The notes under the pieces are model-generated. The model was not told where the DNA came from. It searched no databases and saw only the letters and a list, made by a program, of their open reading frames with translations. Below are positions 1 through 7,589 of a stretch of DNA of 46,796 nt, piece after piece. Each line of letters opens with the position of its first letter. Position 1 is the first letter of the stretch. The DNA comes from an uncultured Collinsella sp. (GTDB lineage Bacteria; Actinomycetota; Coriobacteriia; Coriobacteriales; Coriobacteriaceae): NCBI GenBank assembly GCA_900541185.1, contig UQIQ01000007.1, forward strand, positions 1 through 46,796. The letters run 5' to 3'. Position numbers and translations under genes: made by a program.

Positions 1-50
1 TACGAGATGACGTCGAGTCTCGTGGGCTCGGAGATGTGTATAAGAGACAG
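1..50. other. Illumina Nextera i7-side adapter and index (artefact)
   Basis: Positions 1-8 (TACGAGAT) match the end of the P7 flow-cell primer. Positions 9-16 (GACGTCGA) occupy the 8-base i7 index slot. Positions 17-50 are the Nextera read-2 adapter, ending in the mosaic end AGATGTGTATAAGAGACAG (32-50). Translation across it gives the well-known artefact peptide MCIRD. Genomic sequence starts at base 51. Confidence 0.98.
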
Positions 51-383
51 CTCGGCGAGCGTGGCATTGCCGCGGAGGAACAGGAGCTCAATAACCATGG
101 GAAGGTTGGTGCCAGTCAGAACCTCGACGTTGTCGACATCCTGGGCAATCATCATCGACTGGTTGAACGGGGTACCACCGAGCAAGTCGGTAAAGACGAG
201 CACGCCATCGCACTCCTCGCGCATGGCGGTAATAGCGGCGCGGAGATCCTCACCGTAGGATGCGGCCTGATCGCCCTCAAAAGGAACGACGGTAAAAGCA
301 GGCTGGTCGCCGGCAACCATAGCGATAGCGCTTGCAAGGCCGGGTGCGAACTGTCCATGACCGGTAAGAATAAAGCCAACCAT
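51..383 (-). CDS. PTS mannose/fructose-family EIIA domain protein, 3' end cut by adapter
   Basis: This is a cytoplasmic phosphocarrier of a mannose-family sugar phosphotransferase system, passing phosphate from HPr to an EIIB partner. The 111 visible residues begin MVGFILTGHGQFAPG, with the conserved phosphorylated histidine at residue 9 in GHG. They contain the family segment VFTDLLGGTPFN near residue 62 and a TGTNLPM segment. Full family domains run about 130-140 residues, so roughly 25-30 C-terminal residues are missing because the contig runs into adapter sequence at base 50. An AGGG-type ribosome binding site lies about 9 bases before the ATG at 383. The rest of the operon (EIIB, EIIC, EIID) would lie beyond the contig end. 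The long upstream region with palindromes suggests a regulated, probably first, gene. Confidence 0.88.
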
Positions 384-483
384 TCAAATTTCCCTTCCGA
401 AGGTGTGTACGATCTGAGTCCGATGATTTTCGGAAGCCAGCGGGCACTTGCCCTTAAAGCTTCTTAGAAAGCGTTCTTTGAAG

Positions 484-512
484 ACCAGTGGTTTCTAAAC
501 TGGTAGTAACCA
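484..512. promoter_or_regulatory. Overlapping inverted repeats, GntR-type operator candidate
   Basis: ACCAGT (484-489) pairs with ACTGGT (499-504). It overlaps TGGT-AGTA-ACCA (501-512), a short dyad of the GGT-N4-ACC kind bound by GntR/HutC-family repressors. It lies about 100 bases upstream of the EIIA start. The same ACCAGTT word recurs twice, 10 bases apart, at 780-796. Confidence 0.35.
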
Positions 513-602
513 CGTGACGTGTTGTTGTCACTATATCACCCCAGAAGAGATCGCTTTCGCTGATTCAAACAGTAAAACGTTTTTGCACCGCTCACGGTGA
601 TA

Positions 603-662
603 TTTCGACCGTTTACCGCTCGTTAACACTTCTACCTGCGGTTTTGAAACCGTTTCGAAACG
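603..662. promoter_or_regulatory. Direct-repeat box and two adjacent palindromes, operator candidates
   Basis: TTTCGACCGTTTACCG at 603-618 recurs with one change at 821-836. Two palindromes then abut: GGTTTTGAAACC (640-651, arms GGTTT/AAACC) and the perfect 12-mer CGTTTCGAAACG (651-662). Side-by-side dyads of this size are typical of repressor sites (LacI- or TetR-like). Which protein binds is unknown. Confidence 0.4.
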
Positions 663-779
663 CTTTGGCAAAAGAACGGATCTTTCCCGGTGTCTAAACA
701 ACGCAGGGCGGCTAAAAATAGCGTGTAGAAAAATTGCAGGTCATTGTGAAGATATGTGAATTGGTCTTTTTGACTTAAT

Positions 780-836
780 ACCAGTTAGAACCAGTTTTGA
801 GATTATCGGTGAACGGTAGTTTTCGACCGTTCACCG
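780..836. promoter_or_regulatory. ACCAGTT direct repeats and a strong 11-bp stem-loop
   Basis: ACCAGTT occurs at 780-786 and 790-796. GGTGAACGGT (808-817) pairs perfectly with ACCGTTCACC (826-835) around an 8-base loop, and the flanking C807/G836 also pair. There is no T-run on either side, so it looks like an operator or RNA structure rather than a terminator. Confidence 0.4.
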
Positions 837-935
837 GTCACTTGCAATCGTTTGCAGTTGTTTTCCCAGATGAATTAGGGGAACCCGATGGAGCGCTTGT
901 GCGGGCGCGAGGCCTATCCTATTGATTTCGGCAAC

Positions 936-972
936 AAAAAGCCCGCTAGAACGTTGTCCGTTCTAGCGGGCT
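936..972 (-). terminator. Rho-independent terminator of the SurA-like gene
   Basis: A perfect 13-bp stem (AGCCCGCTAGAAC at 940-952, GTTCTAGCGGGCT at 960-972) is followed on the minus strand by a run of five T (936-940). It lies about 45 bases after the stop at 1015. Confidence 0.9.
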
Positions 973-1014
973 CAATCAGGTAGATCGGTTAGCGCGCAGT
1001 AGTGCAGGCAAACC

Positions 1015-2109
1015 TTACGCAAACAGGCCGTAGATGCTGATGTTGGCCTTGGCGTAGAGGCCGTTCGCATACTCGGTCCACTTGGAGCTGGCGCTCGAAG
1101 CCTGCGAGGAATACTGCTGGTAGGCGGTGTAATAGGCGGTCATGGCTTGCTTATAGGTAGCGCTATCGGCCGTAAAGGCATCGTCAGCGAAGGCCTTGGC
1201 ATAGGTGCTGTCGGCATCCTTCCAGGTGCCCTTCTCGCTATCCCACTCGTCACCGGCAAGGTTGATGATGTAATCGGCGTAGTCCTTGCTCGCGGTCTCC
1301 TCGTTGCCGTCAGCAGGCTCGGTCGGGGCGGTCGGCATGCTTGCGGAGCTATCGCCCACCTTCTTCTTGTAGAGCTTCTGCAGCGTCGCGGACTGGCGGA
1401 CGATCTGCTTGGCCTGGTCCTTGGACACGCCGTACTGCGTGGCCATGGTCTTGTAGTCGGAGGTGCCGATGGAATCCTCGGCATACTGCTTCATTTCCTT
1501 GGAAGAGACGGTAATGCCCTCGTCCTCGGCAGCGTCCAGCAGAATCTGGTTGCGCACGTAGGACAGGATAACGTCGGCAGACGGAGCGGTGTAGTTGCCG
1601 TCGTCGTCCTTGACGGTGTCAAGGCTGTACTGGCTCTCGATGGCCTCACGCGCGGTGATGTCGCTCTTCTTGCCGTTGTAGCTATAGCTCGCCACGGTCG
1701 AATCGAGCTGGTCCTCGGACAGGGTCGCCGAGCCGACGCCCTTGCCGCCAAAACCACCGTTGCCGATAAAGAAGCCGACCACAGCAGCGATCACGACTGC
1801 AACCACGAAGGCGGCAATCATCGTCTTCTTGTGCTTGGATGCGCGGTCGTCTTCGTCGGAACCCAGGATATCGTCGTCCTCGTCCTGCTCCTCGGGCATG
1901 AGGTTCTCGTCGGCGGCGTCCGCGGCGATCTTTGCCTCCAGGCGAGCGTCCTCCTCCTCGGCCGTCGTACCGGCGGCAATATGTTCGGCAGACGTACCGG
2001 CGACCAGATCGATCTTCTCCTCCTCATCACCATCGGGGCCTTCGCCGCGCTCGATGATCTGGATGCCGTCGATCTCGTCCTTCTCGTCCTTCTTTTGAAT
2101 CAGACCCAT
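1015..2109 (-). CDS. Membrane-anchored protein with a SurA N-like (periplasmic chaperone-type) domain
   Basis: The protein has 364 residues. Residues 1-95 are a very acidic, low-complexity cytoplasmic part. Residues 97-116 form one transmembrane helix (IAAFVVAVVIAAVVGFFIG). The rest is outside the membrane. Residues about 130-260 resemble the SurA N-terminal helical domain of PrsA/SurA foldases (ITAREAIESQYSLDTV, then helices with QILLDAAEDEGITVSS). No parvulin catalytic domain is evident, so an isomerase activity should not be assumed. A folding or secretion role is an inference. AAGGAG lies 9 bases before the ATG. The gene has its own terminator and appears monocistronic. Confidence 0.75.
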   Translation of the reverse strand: MGLIQKKDEKDEIDGIQIIERGEGPDGDEEEKIDLVAGTSAEHIAAGTTAEEEDARLEAKIAADAADENLMPEEQDEDDDILGSDEDDRASKHKKTMIAAFVVAVVIAAVVGFFIGNGGFGGKGVGSATLSEDQLDSTVASYSYNGKKSDITAREAIESQYSLDTVKDDDGNYTAPSADVILSYVRNQILLDAAEDEGITVSSKEMKQYAEDSIGTSDYKTMATQYGVSKDQAKQIVRQSATLQKLYKKKVGDSSASMPTAPTEPADGNEETASKDYADYIINLAGDEWDSEKGTWKDADSTYAKAFADDAFTADSATYKQAMTAYYTAYQQYSSQASSASSKWTEYANGLYAKANISIYGLFA

Positions 2110-2147
2110 ATCAGTTACTCCTTGTTAGGAAACATAGTCCTCAATAG

Positions 2148-2176
2148 AATACGCCCGACAGAGCGCCGGGCGTATT
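2148..2176 (-). terminator. Stem-loop between the IDH-family and SurA-like genes
   Basis: AATACGCCCG (2148-2157) pairs with CGGGCGTATT (2167-2176) around a 9-base loop. It lies about 60 bases beyond the stop of the IDH-family gene. The following T-run on the minus strand is poor, so termination may be weak. Confidence 0.5.
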
Positions 2177-2235
2177 GATTCTTAGGTTATACGCAAACAC
2201 TTAAGTACTATTTAGGCGTTTGCAGTGTGCATACC

Positions 2236-3321
2236 TTAGGCCAGGTGCGCGATAACGGCATCGGCAAAGGTCTGCGTGCCCACAGCGCCCTCGACGGAGC
2301 CGGTCTGGGCACGACGCACGTCACCGGTAACTTGCTCGCCCTCGTCGAGCGTGGCGGACACGGCGGCGCGGATACGATTGGCCGCATCGTTCTCACCCAG
2401 ATGATCGAGCATCATAGCCGCAGACAGAATCTCGGCCGTGGGGTTGGCGATATCCTGGCCCGCGATATCGGGCGCGGAGCCGTGCGTAGCCTCAAAGATG
2501 GCGCAATCGGCACCGATGTTGGAGCCGGGGGCCATGCCCAGACCGCCCACCAGGCCGGCGCACAGATCGCTCACGATGTCGCCGTACAGGTTGGGCAGCA
2601 CCAGGACATCGAAGTCATTGGGGTTCTGGACCAGGCCCATGCAGGTGGCGTCGACGATCTTGTCGTTGAACTCGATATCGGGATAGTCGGCGGCCACCTC
2701 GCGCGCCACGCGCAGGAACAGGCCGTCGGTCGCCTTCATGATGTTGGCCTTGTGCACGGCCGTCACCTTTTTACGGCCACAGCGGCGGGCATACTCAAAG
2801 GCATACTCCACAATGCGGCGGCTCTTGGCGATAGAGATCGGCTTGATCGAGATCGCGGAATCGGCGGCGAAGGTCTTTTGGCCCGAACGCTCGACAAGCT
2901 GCGAGAGCTCCTCGACTTCGGTAGCGCCCTCATCGAACTCGATGCCGGCGTAGAGATCCTCGGTGTTCTCGCGCACGATAACCAGGTCGACATCGCGGAA
3001 ACGAGAGCCGTCGCCCGGCTGCGACAGGCAGGGGCGCACGCAGGCGTACAGGTCGAAATGCTTGCGCAGGGCCACGTTGACGCTGCGGAAGCCCGTGCCG
3101 ACCGGTGTGGTGATGGGGCCCTTGATGGCAACCTTGGTCTCGGCGACCGCATCGAGCACGTGCTGGGGCAGCGGCGTGCCAAACTCGTCCATGACGCCGG
3201 CACCGGCCTCCTGGACATTCCAATTGATCTGGACACCGGCGGCCTCAACCACGCGGCGCATGGCCTGCGTAATCTCGGGACCGATACCGTCACCGGGAAT
3301 CAGGACTACATCGTGCGCCAT
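2236..3321 (-). CDS. Isocitrate/isopropylmalate dehydrogenase family protein, probably NAD-dependent isocitrate dehydrogenase
   Basis: This soluble enzyme of 361 residues belongs to the beta-decarboxylating dehydrogenase family. Visible motifs are the N-terminal LIPGDGIGPEI, the substrate segment SVNVALRKHFDLYACVRPC, DLVIVRENTEDLYAGIE, the metal/substrate region near DATCMGLVQNPNDFDVLVLP and the nucleotide-binding ATHGSAPDIAGQDIANP. The S-x-N-x-x-LRK pattern and the NTEDLYAG run match short NAD-type isocitrate dehydrogenases better than LeuB. Isopropylmalate or homoisocitrate as substrate cannot be ruled out from sequence alone. The expected reaction is oxidative decarboxylation of isocitrate to 2-oxoglutarate. 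The start lies 6 bases after the stop of the upstream HEAT-repeat gene, so the two are co-transcribed. Confidence 0.88.
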   Translation of the reverse strand: MAHDVVLIPGDGIGPEITQAMRRVVEAAGVQINWNVQEAGAGVMDEFGTPLPQHVLDAVAETKVAIKGPITTPVGTGFRSVNVALRKHFDLYACVRPCLSQPGDGSRFRDVDLVIVRENTEDLYAGIEFDEGATEVEELSQLVERSGQKTFAADSAISIKPISIAKSRRIVEYAFEYARRCGRKKVTAVHKANIMKATDGLFLRVAREVAADYPDIEFNDKIVDATCMGLVQNPNDFDVLVLPNLYGDIVSDLCAGLVGGLGMAPGSNIGADCAIFEATHGSAPDIAGQDIANPTAEILSAAMMLDHLGENDAANRIRAAVSATLDEGEQVTGDVRRAQTGSVEGAVGTQTFADAVIAHLA

Positions 3322-3327
3322 AATCTG

Positions 3328-4026
3328 TTACTCCTCGTCTTCGGCGGCGTCAGATTTTTTAACGCTAGCACGCTTCTTCTTTTTGGAGAGATCCAGGCCA
3401 AAACGTTTAACAAGCATTTCGCAAATCTCGCTCGAACGGGCCTTGAGATAGCTGCCCTTGCCGTTCTCGGCATCGAACTTAAGGCGCAGCGCGAGCTTCT
3501 CGGCGACCTCGGCGTCGATCTCGCCCTGACCAAACTCGTACAGGCAACCGAGCATATCGCGATACTCGAGGTCACCATGGTAGCACTGGATGGCCTCGTC
3601 CAAGATCGGCCAAACCTCGCGCGAGCGCTCGACGCTCGTGGCGCCCCACACGCACAGCAGGCGGAAGGCGGCATAGCGCAGCGTGGAGGAAATCTCATCG
3701 AACAGTGCGGTCTCGGCGCCCTCAAAGGCATCGCCCAGCTGCTCGGGGCAGGTGGCGGCGAGCGCCGTCAGGGCATCGAGGGCCTCCCAGCGGGTCTGAG
3801 CCTCGGGGCGGTCGAGCGCCTCGATCAGCGCGGGCACGCAGGGCACGACGCGCTGCGGATCGCGCTCGGCAAGCAGGTGCAGCACGCGCGCGGCAAACTG
3901 GCGGATGCGGCGCGTGGGGCAGCCGAGTTCCTTGACCAGACGGTCGACGGCGTTCTCATTCTCCTCTGCCAGCTGAAGCTGTGCCAGCTCCTCGTCGGTG
4001 AGCTGTTCGTCTTTGTTTTCTGCCAT
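3328..4026 (-). CDS. HEAT/ARM-like helical repeat protein of unknown function
   Basis: The protein has 232 residues. It opens with an acidic leader (DEQLTDEELAQLQLAEENEN), followed by amphipathic helix pairs typical of HEAT repeats, for example RRIRQFAARVLHLLAERDP and TRWEALDALTALAATCPEQ. It ends in a lysine-rich then acidic tail (KKKKRASVKKSDAAEDEE). No catalytic motif is visible. HEAT proteins usually act as scaffolds or bind proteins or nucleic acids. The gene is tightly coupled to the IDH-family gene (6-base gap) and follows a small membrane protein gene by 15 bases. A partner role is possible but not shown. The start is ATG at 4026. Confidence 0.75.
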   Translation of the reverse strand: MAENKDEQLTDEELAQLQLAEENENAVDRLVKELGCPTRRIRQFAARVLHLLAERDPQRVVPCVPALIEALDRPEAQTRWEALDALTALAATCPEQLGDAFEGAETALFDEISSTLRYAAFRLLCVWGATSVERSREVWPILDEAIQCYHGDLEYRDMLGCLYEFGQGEIDAEVAEKLALRLKFDAENGKGSYLKARSSEICEMLVKRFGLDLSKKKKRASVKKSDAAEDEE

Positions 4027-4041
4027 AGTTACCTCTTTTTA

Positions 4042-4470
4042 CTATTTCTTAGCGTGCTTGCCAGCACCCTTGCTGTCATCGGTGACCGAGATGAGCTGTC
4101 GGTCGGCAGCGCCATTGCGGCGTGCGCGACGGCGGTCCTCGGCGTCGCCCGCATCGGCGGCGGCGCGATGGGCCTTGTTGACGTTAAAGACCTCGTCGTG
4201 CTTGCGCCACGGGCCGACGGACTCGCCAAAGCTCATCTTAAGGCCGGCGATAAAGCCGCCGAGCCAGCCAATCGGCGCAAACTGCACCAGCGGGAACAGC
4301 GAGAACACCCAGGTCAGCAGGACGACTGCCGCCGCTCCCGCAAAGTTGGCAATCCAGTAGTCGCGTTTGGTGATGACACGCTTTTCGCAGGCCCACTGGC
4401 CGCACAAAAAGCCAATGTAGATCGCAAAGAGAAAGAGCACCAGCGCAAGCACCACGAACGTCCAGCTCAT
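4042..4470 (-). CDS. Small two-helix membrane protein of unknown function
   Basis: I place the start at the ATG at 4470 (MSWTFVVLALVLFLFAIYIG), because AGGAG lies just upstream, inside the end of the preceding gene. A longer reading from 4506 has no such site. The 142-residue product has two transmembrane helices (about residues 3-22 and 38-60). It then has a GFIAGLKMSFGE segment and a charged C-terminal tail rich in Arg, Asp and Lys that is probably cytoplasmic. No family is recognised. It belongs to the transcript running from 5555 down to 2236. Confidence 0.7.
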   Translation of the reverse strand: MSWTFVVLALVLFLFAIYIGFLCGQWACEKRVITKRDYWIANFAGAAAVVLLTWVFSLFPLVQFAPIGWLGGFIAGLKMSFGESVGPWRKHDEVFNVNKAHRAAADAGDAEDRRRARRNGAADRQLISVTDDSKGAGKHAKK

Positions 4471-4475
4471 GGGCG

Positions 4476-5555
4476 TTACTCCTCGTGATGGTGGCCGCAG
4501 CAGCACTCGTGGCCGTCATCATGGCCGTGGCCGCCGCAGCACTCGTGGTCCTCGCCGTGGTGGTGGCCACAACCGCACTCGTGATCGTCGCCGTGCTCGC
4601 CGCAACCGCAGCCGTCCTCGTGAGCACCGTGCTCTTCGGGACGATACTGCGACCAGTCCAGACCGGCGGCGATAGCGTCGGCCTCCTCCTTATAGAGGAC
4701 CGTGATGGCCTGGGTACCCAGCTTGGCGCCGCCGATGGCGTCGAGCATGTCATAGAGCGTAAAGGCGACGTCGGCGCCGGGCAGCGCGAGCTCGCGATCA
4801 TCGGCGTAGGCGAGCGCCAGACGCAGGTCCTTAATGAAGTGCTCGACCATAAAGCCGGGCTTGTAGTCGCCGTCGAGCGCCTTGGGCGCCAGGCTCTCCA
4901 TGGCGCCGGACTTACCGGTGCCGCCCAGGATCATCTGGCGGGTCTTCTCCAGGTCAAGGCCGCTCAGCTCGGCAAATGCCATGGCGTCCGCCATGCCGAC
5001 CATGCAGGCGCCCAGCGACACCTGATTGGCGAGCTTGGCAGCCTGGCCCTTGCCGGCGCCGTCGAAGCAGCAGATGTTGGCCGCAAAGGTGGCAAGGATG
5101 TCGCGGACCGGGGCGATGTCGTTCTCGGTAGCGCCCACGATAGCCGTGAGCGTGCCGGCGATAGCACCCGACTCGCCGCCGGTGACGGGGCAGTCAAACG
5201 CCATGCGACCAGAAACCTGGGCGGCCTCGGCAATGTCACGGGCGAGCTCGGGCGAGCTCGTGGTGAGATCGATCAAGACCGCGCCCGGCTTGGTGCACGC
5301 AAGCAGGCCGTTGCCCGCCAGATAGAGCTCCTCGACCTCGGAGGGATAGCCCACCATGGTAAAGACGACATCGGCGTTCGCCACGGCCTCGGCCGGCGTA
5401 TCGGCCCAGACGGCGCCGCGCTCGATAAGCGCGGCGGCCTTGGACTTGGTGCGGTTGTTGACCGTGACGGGGTAGCCGGCGTCCAGGATGTGGCCGGCGA
5501 TGGGGGCACCCATGATTCCGGTGCCGATGAATGCGACGGAGAGCTTGTTTGCCAT
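4476..5555 (-). CDS. 3-hydroxyisobutyrate dehydrogenase-family oxidoreductase with a His/Cys-rich metal-binding tail
   Basis: Residues 1-305 form a beta-hydroxyacid dehydrogenase of the GarR/GlxR/MmsB type: Rossmann motif GTGIMG at 11-16, substrate loop DCPVTGGESGA at 121-131, and the catalytic lysine K174 in GQAAKLANQ. These enzymes oxidise or reduce short beta-hydroxy acids, such as tartronate semialdehyde/glycerate or 3-hydroxyisobutyrate, with NAD(P). The substrate here is not determined. The last 51 residues (309-359) hold 14 histidines and 9 cysteines in GHHH, ECC and CGCG clusters. This is not part of the catalytic fold and looks like a nickel, zinc or copper binding tail. The gene starts a downstream-coupled set; its stop overlaps the ribosome binding site of the next gene. 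Confidence 0.9.
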   Translation of the reverse strand: MANKLSVAFIGTGIMGAPIAGHILDAGYPVTVNNRTKSKAAALIERGAVWADTPAEAVANADVVFTMVGYPSEVEELYLAGNGLLACTKPGAVLIDLTTSSPELARDIAEAAQVSGRMAFDCPVTGGESGAIAGTLTAIVGATENDIAPVRDILATFAANICCFDGAGKGQAAKLANQVSLGACMVGMADAMAFAELSGLDLEKTRQMILGGTGKSGAMESLAPKALDGDYKPGFMVEHFIKDLRLALAYADDRELALPGADVAFTLYDMLDAIGGAKLGTQAITVLYKEEADAIAAGLDWSQYRPEEHGAHEDGCGCGEHGDDHECGCGHHHGEDHECCGGHGHDDGHECCCGHHHEE

Positions 5556-5654
5556 GAAACCTTTCCTTTTGGGTTGGGTGTTGTTACCAGGTTAAAATAC
5601 TCGGTGCCAGCGTTTCGGCCGTGACTTGAGGGCACTTGCAGCCGCAGCGCCTAC

Positions 5655-6608
5655 CTACTCGCCTCGCACGCGGCGCGCGATGCGGTCGGAAAGCGAGGCT
5701 TTCTCGGCGCGATTCTTGCCCCAAAACGCGCAGGCCACCATGCCGGGGCCCACGTGCGAGCCAATGGTGGGACCCACGGAGCTGCGAATGATCGTGACGT
5801 CGGCGCAGCCCTCCTCCTTGCGGATGGCGGCTTCGAGCCAGTCACCGTCCTTTTCGGCATCGGCCGTCATGATGGCGATGGGCATGGTGCGGTCGGGCAC
5901 GTAGTTCTCGCGGAACGACTTGAGGATGGACTTGAGCGCCTTCTTGCGGCCGCGGTTGACGCCAATCAGCGACAGCGAGCCGGCAAGGTCGTAGGAGAGC
6001 TCGGGCTTGACATCGAGCTTTGCCGTGAGCTGCGCCGCCGCGGGCGGAATGCGGCCGCCGGCAGCCAGCGCGTCGAAGCTCTCGAGCGTAAAGTAGCCGT
6101 GGACGTAGGTCTTTGCCTCGTTTGCCCAGTCGACCAGCTGCTTGGCGGTGAGTCCCGCCGAGCGCTGGCGCACGGCCTCGAGCGCCAGGAGCGCGCCGGT
6201 CGCGCAGGGCAGAGCGTTGTCGACCACGTAGAGCTCAAAGTTGGGATACTCGGCGCGCACGGCATCTGCCGCCTGGCACGCGGAGTTGTAGCTCGACGAC
6301 AGCGCCGAGGTAAAGCACAGGTAGACCGTGGGCGTGCCCTCCTTGGCACACTCGGTAAAGAACTCGATATAGCGACCGAGCGACACGGCGGAGGTAGACA
6401 CGCGAGCGCCGGCGCGCATGCGGTCGTAGAACTCCTTGGGTGTGATGCTCGACCAGATGTCATCCGTGCGCTCCTCGCCATCGATAATGAAGGGGAAACC
6501 CAGGATATCGACATCGAGGTTCGCGGCGACCTCGGGGCTAAAGTCGCAGCAAGTATCGACGACGATGCGGCAACGGTCCGAATGACCGGCGGATGCGGCC
6601 TTGTCCAT
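5655..6608 (-). CDS. DegV family fatty-acid-binding protein
   Basis: The product is a 317-residue protein of the DegV family, which binds fatty acids and in Firmicutes (FakB) presents them to a fatty acid kinase. Visible signatures are the N-terminal IVVDTCCDFSPEVA, the SLGRYIEFF region following RVSTSAVS, and the ligand-pocket run CFTSALSSSYNSA. It also has GYFTLESFDALAAGGRI and the C-terminal SVGPTIGSHVGPGMVACAFWG. I chose the ATG at 6608 because AAGGAG lies 8 bases before it; a TTG one codon upstream is less likely. Whether it works as a FakB depends on a FakA kinase, which is not in this window. Confidence 0.93.
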   Translation of the reverse strand: MDKAASAGHSDRCRIVVDTCCDFSPEVAANLDVDILGFPFIIDGEERTDDIWSSITPKEFYDRMRAGARVSTSAVSLGRYIEFFTECAKEGTPTVYLCFTSALSSSYNSACQAADAVRAEYPNFELYVVDNALPCATGALLALEAVRQRSAGLTAKQLVDWANEAKTYVHGYFTLESFDALAAGGRIPPAAAQLTAKLDVKPELSYDLAGSLSLIGVNRGRKKALKSILKSFRENYVPDRTMPIAIMTADAEKDGDWLEAAIRKEEGCADVTIIRSSVGPTIGSHVGPGMVACAFWGKNRAEKASLSDRIARRVRGE

Positions 6609-6626
6609 CAAAGCAACTCCTTACGT

Positions 6627-6658
6627 AAAAAGGCGGCCACCCGCATGGGATGGCCGCC
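6627..6658 (-). terminator. Rho-independent terminator of hpf
   Basis: GGCGGCCA and TGGCCGCC arms (6632-6658) form the stem on the minus strand, followed by TTTTT (6627-6631). It lies just after the hpf stop and before the DegV gene. Confidence 0.88.
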
Positions 6659-6687
6659 AACCGTTAACTCATGCAAGTTAACGTATT

Positions 6688-7272
6688 TTACTCGTCAAGT
6701 GTTTCGATGCGGGGCTTGATGATGCCATATCCACCATTCTTACGGTGATACACCACATTGATGAGGCCAGTCGTCGCGTTCTCGAACACGTAGAAGTCGT
6801 GGCCGAGCAGATCGGTCTGCACCAGCGCCTGCTCCTCAGTCATCGGGGTGACATCGATGACCTTCTCGCGGACGAGTAGGTCGTCCTCCTCCTCGGGCAG
6901 CAGCAGGTCGGCCAGATCCTCGACGCGCTCGACCGGTGCGACATCCGCTGCGCTGGCACCGCCCTGGCGGTTGTCCACGACCTTGGTCTTGAACTTGCGC
7001 AGCTGGCGGGTGACCTTATCGGCGGAGAGGTCGATGGCGGCGTACATATCTGCACCGTGCTCGGCAACGCGAATCACCGAACCGCGGGCACGAACCGTAA
7101 CCTCGACGATTGCCGGGTTGGGGTTCGAGGGGTTCTTCTCATAGCGAAGTACAACGTCGACCGTCATGGGCTCGATATCGAAAACCTTGAGCGCCTCGCC
7201 GATCTTCTCATCCACATGCGCACGCAGAGCATCGGTTACCGTCGTCTTGCGTCCAGAAACCTTGATATCCAT
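6688..7272 (-). CDS. hpf: Ribosome hibernation-promoting factor, long form
   Basis: The 194-residue protein dimerises 70S ribosomes in stationary phase or stress, storing them as inactive 100S particles. The N-terminal domain (residues 1-100, MDIKVSGRKTTVTDALRAHV) binds the decoding centre. A variable linker follows. The C-terminal dimerisation domain (about residues 135-190) ends with VYHRKNGGYGIIKPR. The length fits the long HPF form found in most bacteria, not the short gamma-proteobacterial one. The start is ATG at 7272, with GGAG about 8 bases upstream. An extended frame to 7332 has no better site. Confidence 0.95.
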   Translation of the reverse strand: MDIKVSGRKTTVTDALRAHVDEKIGEALKVFDIEPMTVDVVLRYEKNPSNPNPAIVEVTVRARGSVIRVAEHGADMYAAIDLSADKVTRQLRKFKTKVVDNRQGGASAADVAPVERVEDLADLLLPEEEDDLLVREKVIDVTPMTEEQALVQTDLLGHDFYVFENATTGLINVVYHRKNGGYGIIKPRIETLDE

Positions 7273-7589
7273 ACGTGGCTCCAATCTGCCTCGGGGACTT
7301 ACTGTACTGGCTATGTACCCATTGCCGTGCATTTAATCACGCGGATTCCCAAAGACCCGAATAACGATTGCTTGATACCGCATACCGAAGTCTCGCACTT
7401 TTCTGTGGCAAAGTGCGCTATGGGAGGGCGACGGCGACTTTGTATTTGGTCCCGGAAATTGGCTTTGACCTGCTGGTTTTATGGAAACGAAAAAGCCGGG
7501 CTCCCCTGTTGGGAAAGCCCGGCAATGCGTGTTGAAACCGTGAAGAGGCATCTCTCCTAGCGCATAGGAGACGCCACCCCTAGCAATAA
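7273..7589. other. Intergenic region upstream of hpf
   Basis: I see no gene here. The region holds the terminator of the lipoprotein gene (7490-7523) and a stem-loop at 7553-7571 (TCTCCTA / TAGGAGA) just past that gene's stop. It also has a GCACTTT...AAAGTGC dyad near 7395-7416, probably in or near the hpf promoter. A convincing -35/-10 pair for hpf was not found. Confidence 0.5.
7490..7523 (-). terminator. Rho-independent terminator of the lipoprotein gene
   Basis: GCCGGGCT (7495-7502) pairs with AGCCCGGC (7516-7523), and inner CCC/GGG extend the stem. Five T follow on the minus strand (7490-7494). Confidence 0.88.

Larger units (their letters stand above)
384..1014. other. Long non-coding control region upstream of the PTS EIIA gene
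   Basis: No convincing gene lies in these 631 bases. The region is more AT-rich than its surroundings and carries several inverted and direct repeats (484-512, 603-662, 780-836), plus the terminator of the next gene at 936-972. It most likely contains the promoter and operators of the EIIA operon on the minus strand. I could not fix a -35/-10 pair with confidence; TATAGT on the minus strand near 534 is a possible -10. Confidence 0.6.

Noticed and set aside
36..467. Plus-strand frame of 143 codons at the left end
   Set aside because: It begins inside adapter sequence and is antisense to the EIIA gene.
7333..7551. Open frame on the minus strand between hpf and the lipoprotein gene
   Set aside because: It runs through the lipoprotein gene's terminator stem and has no ribosome binding site or typical codon use.
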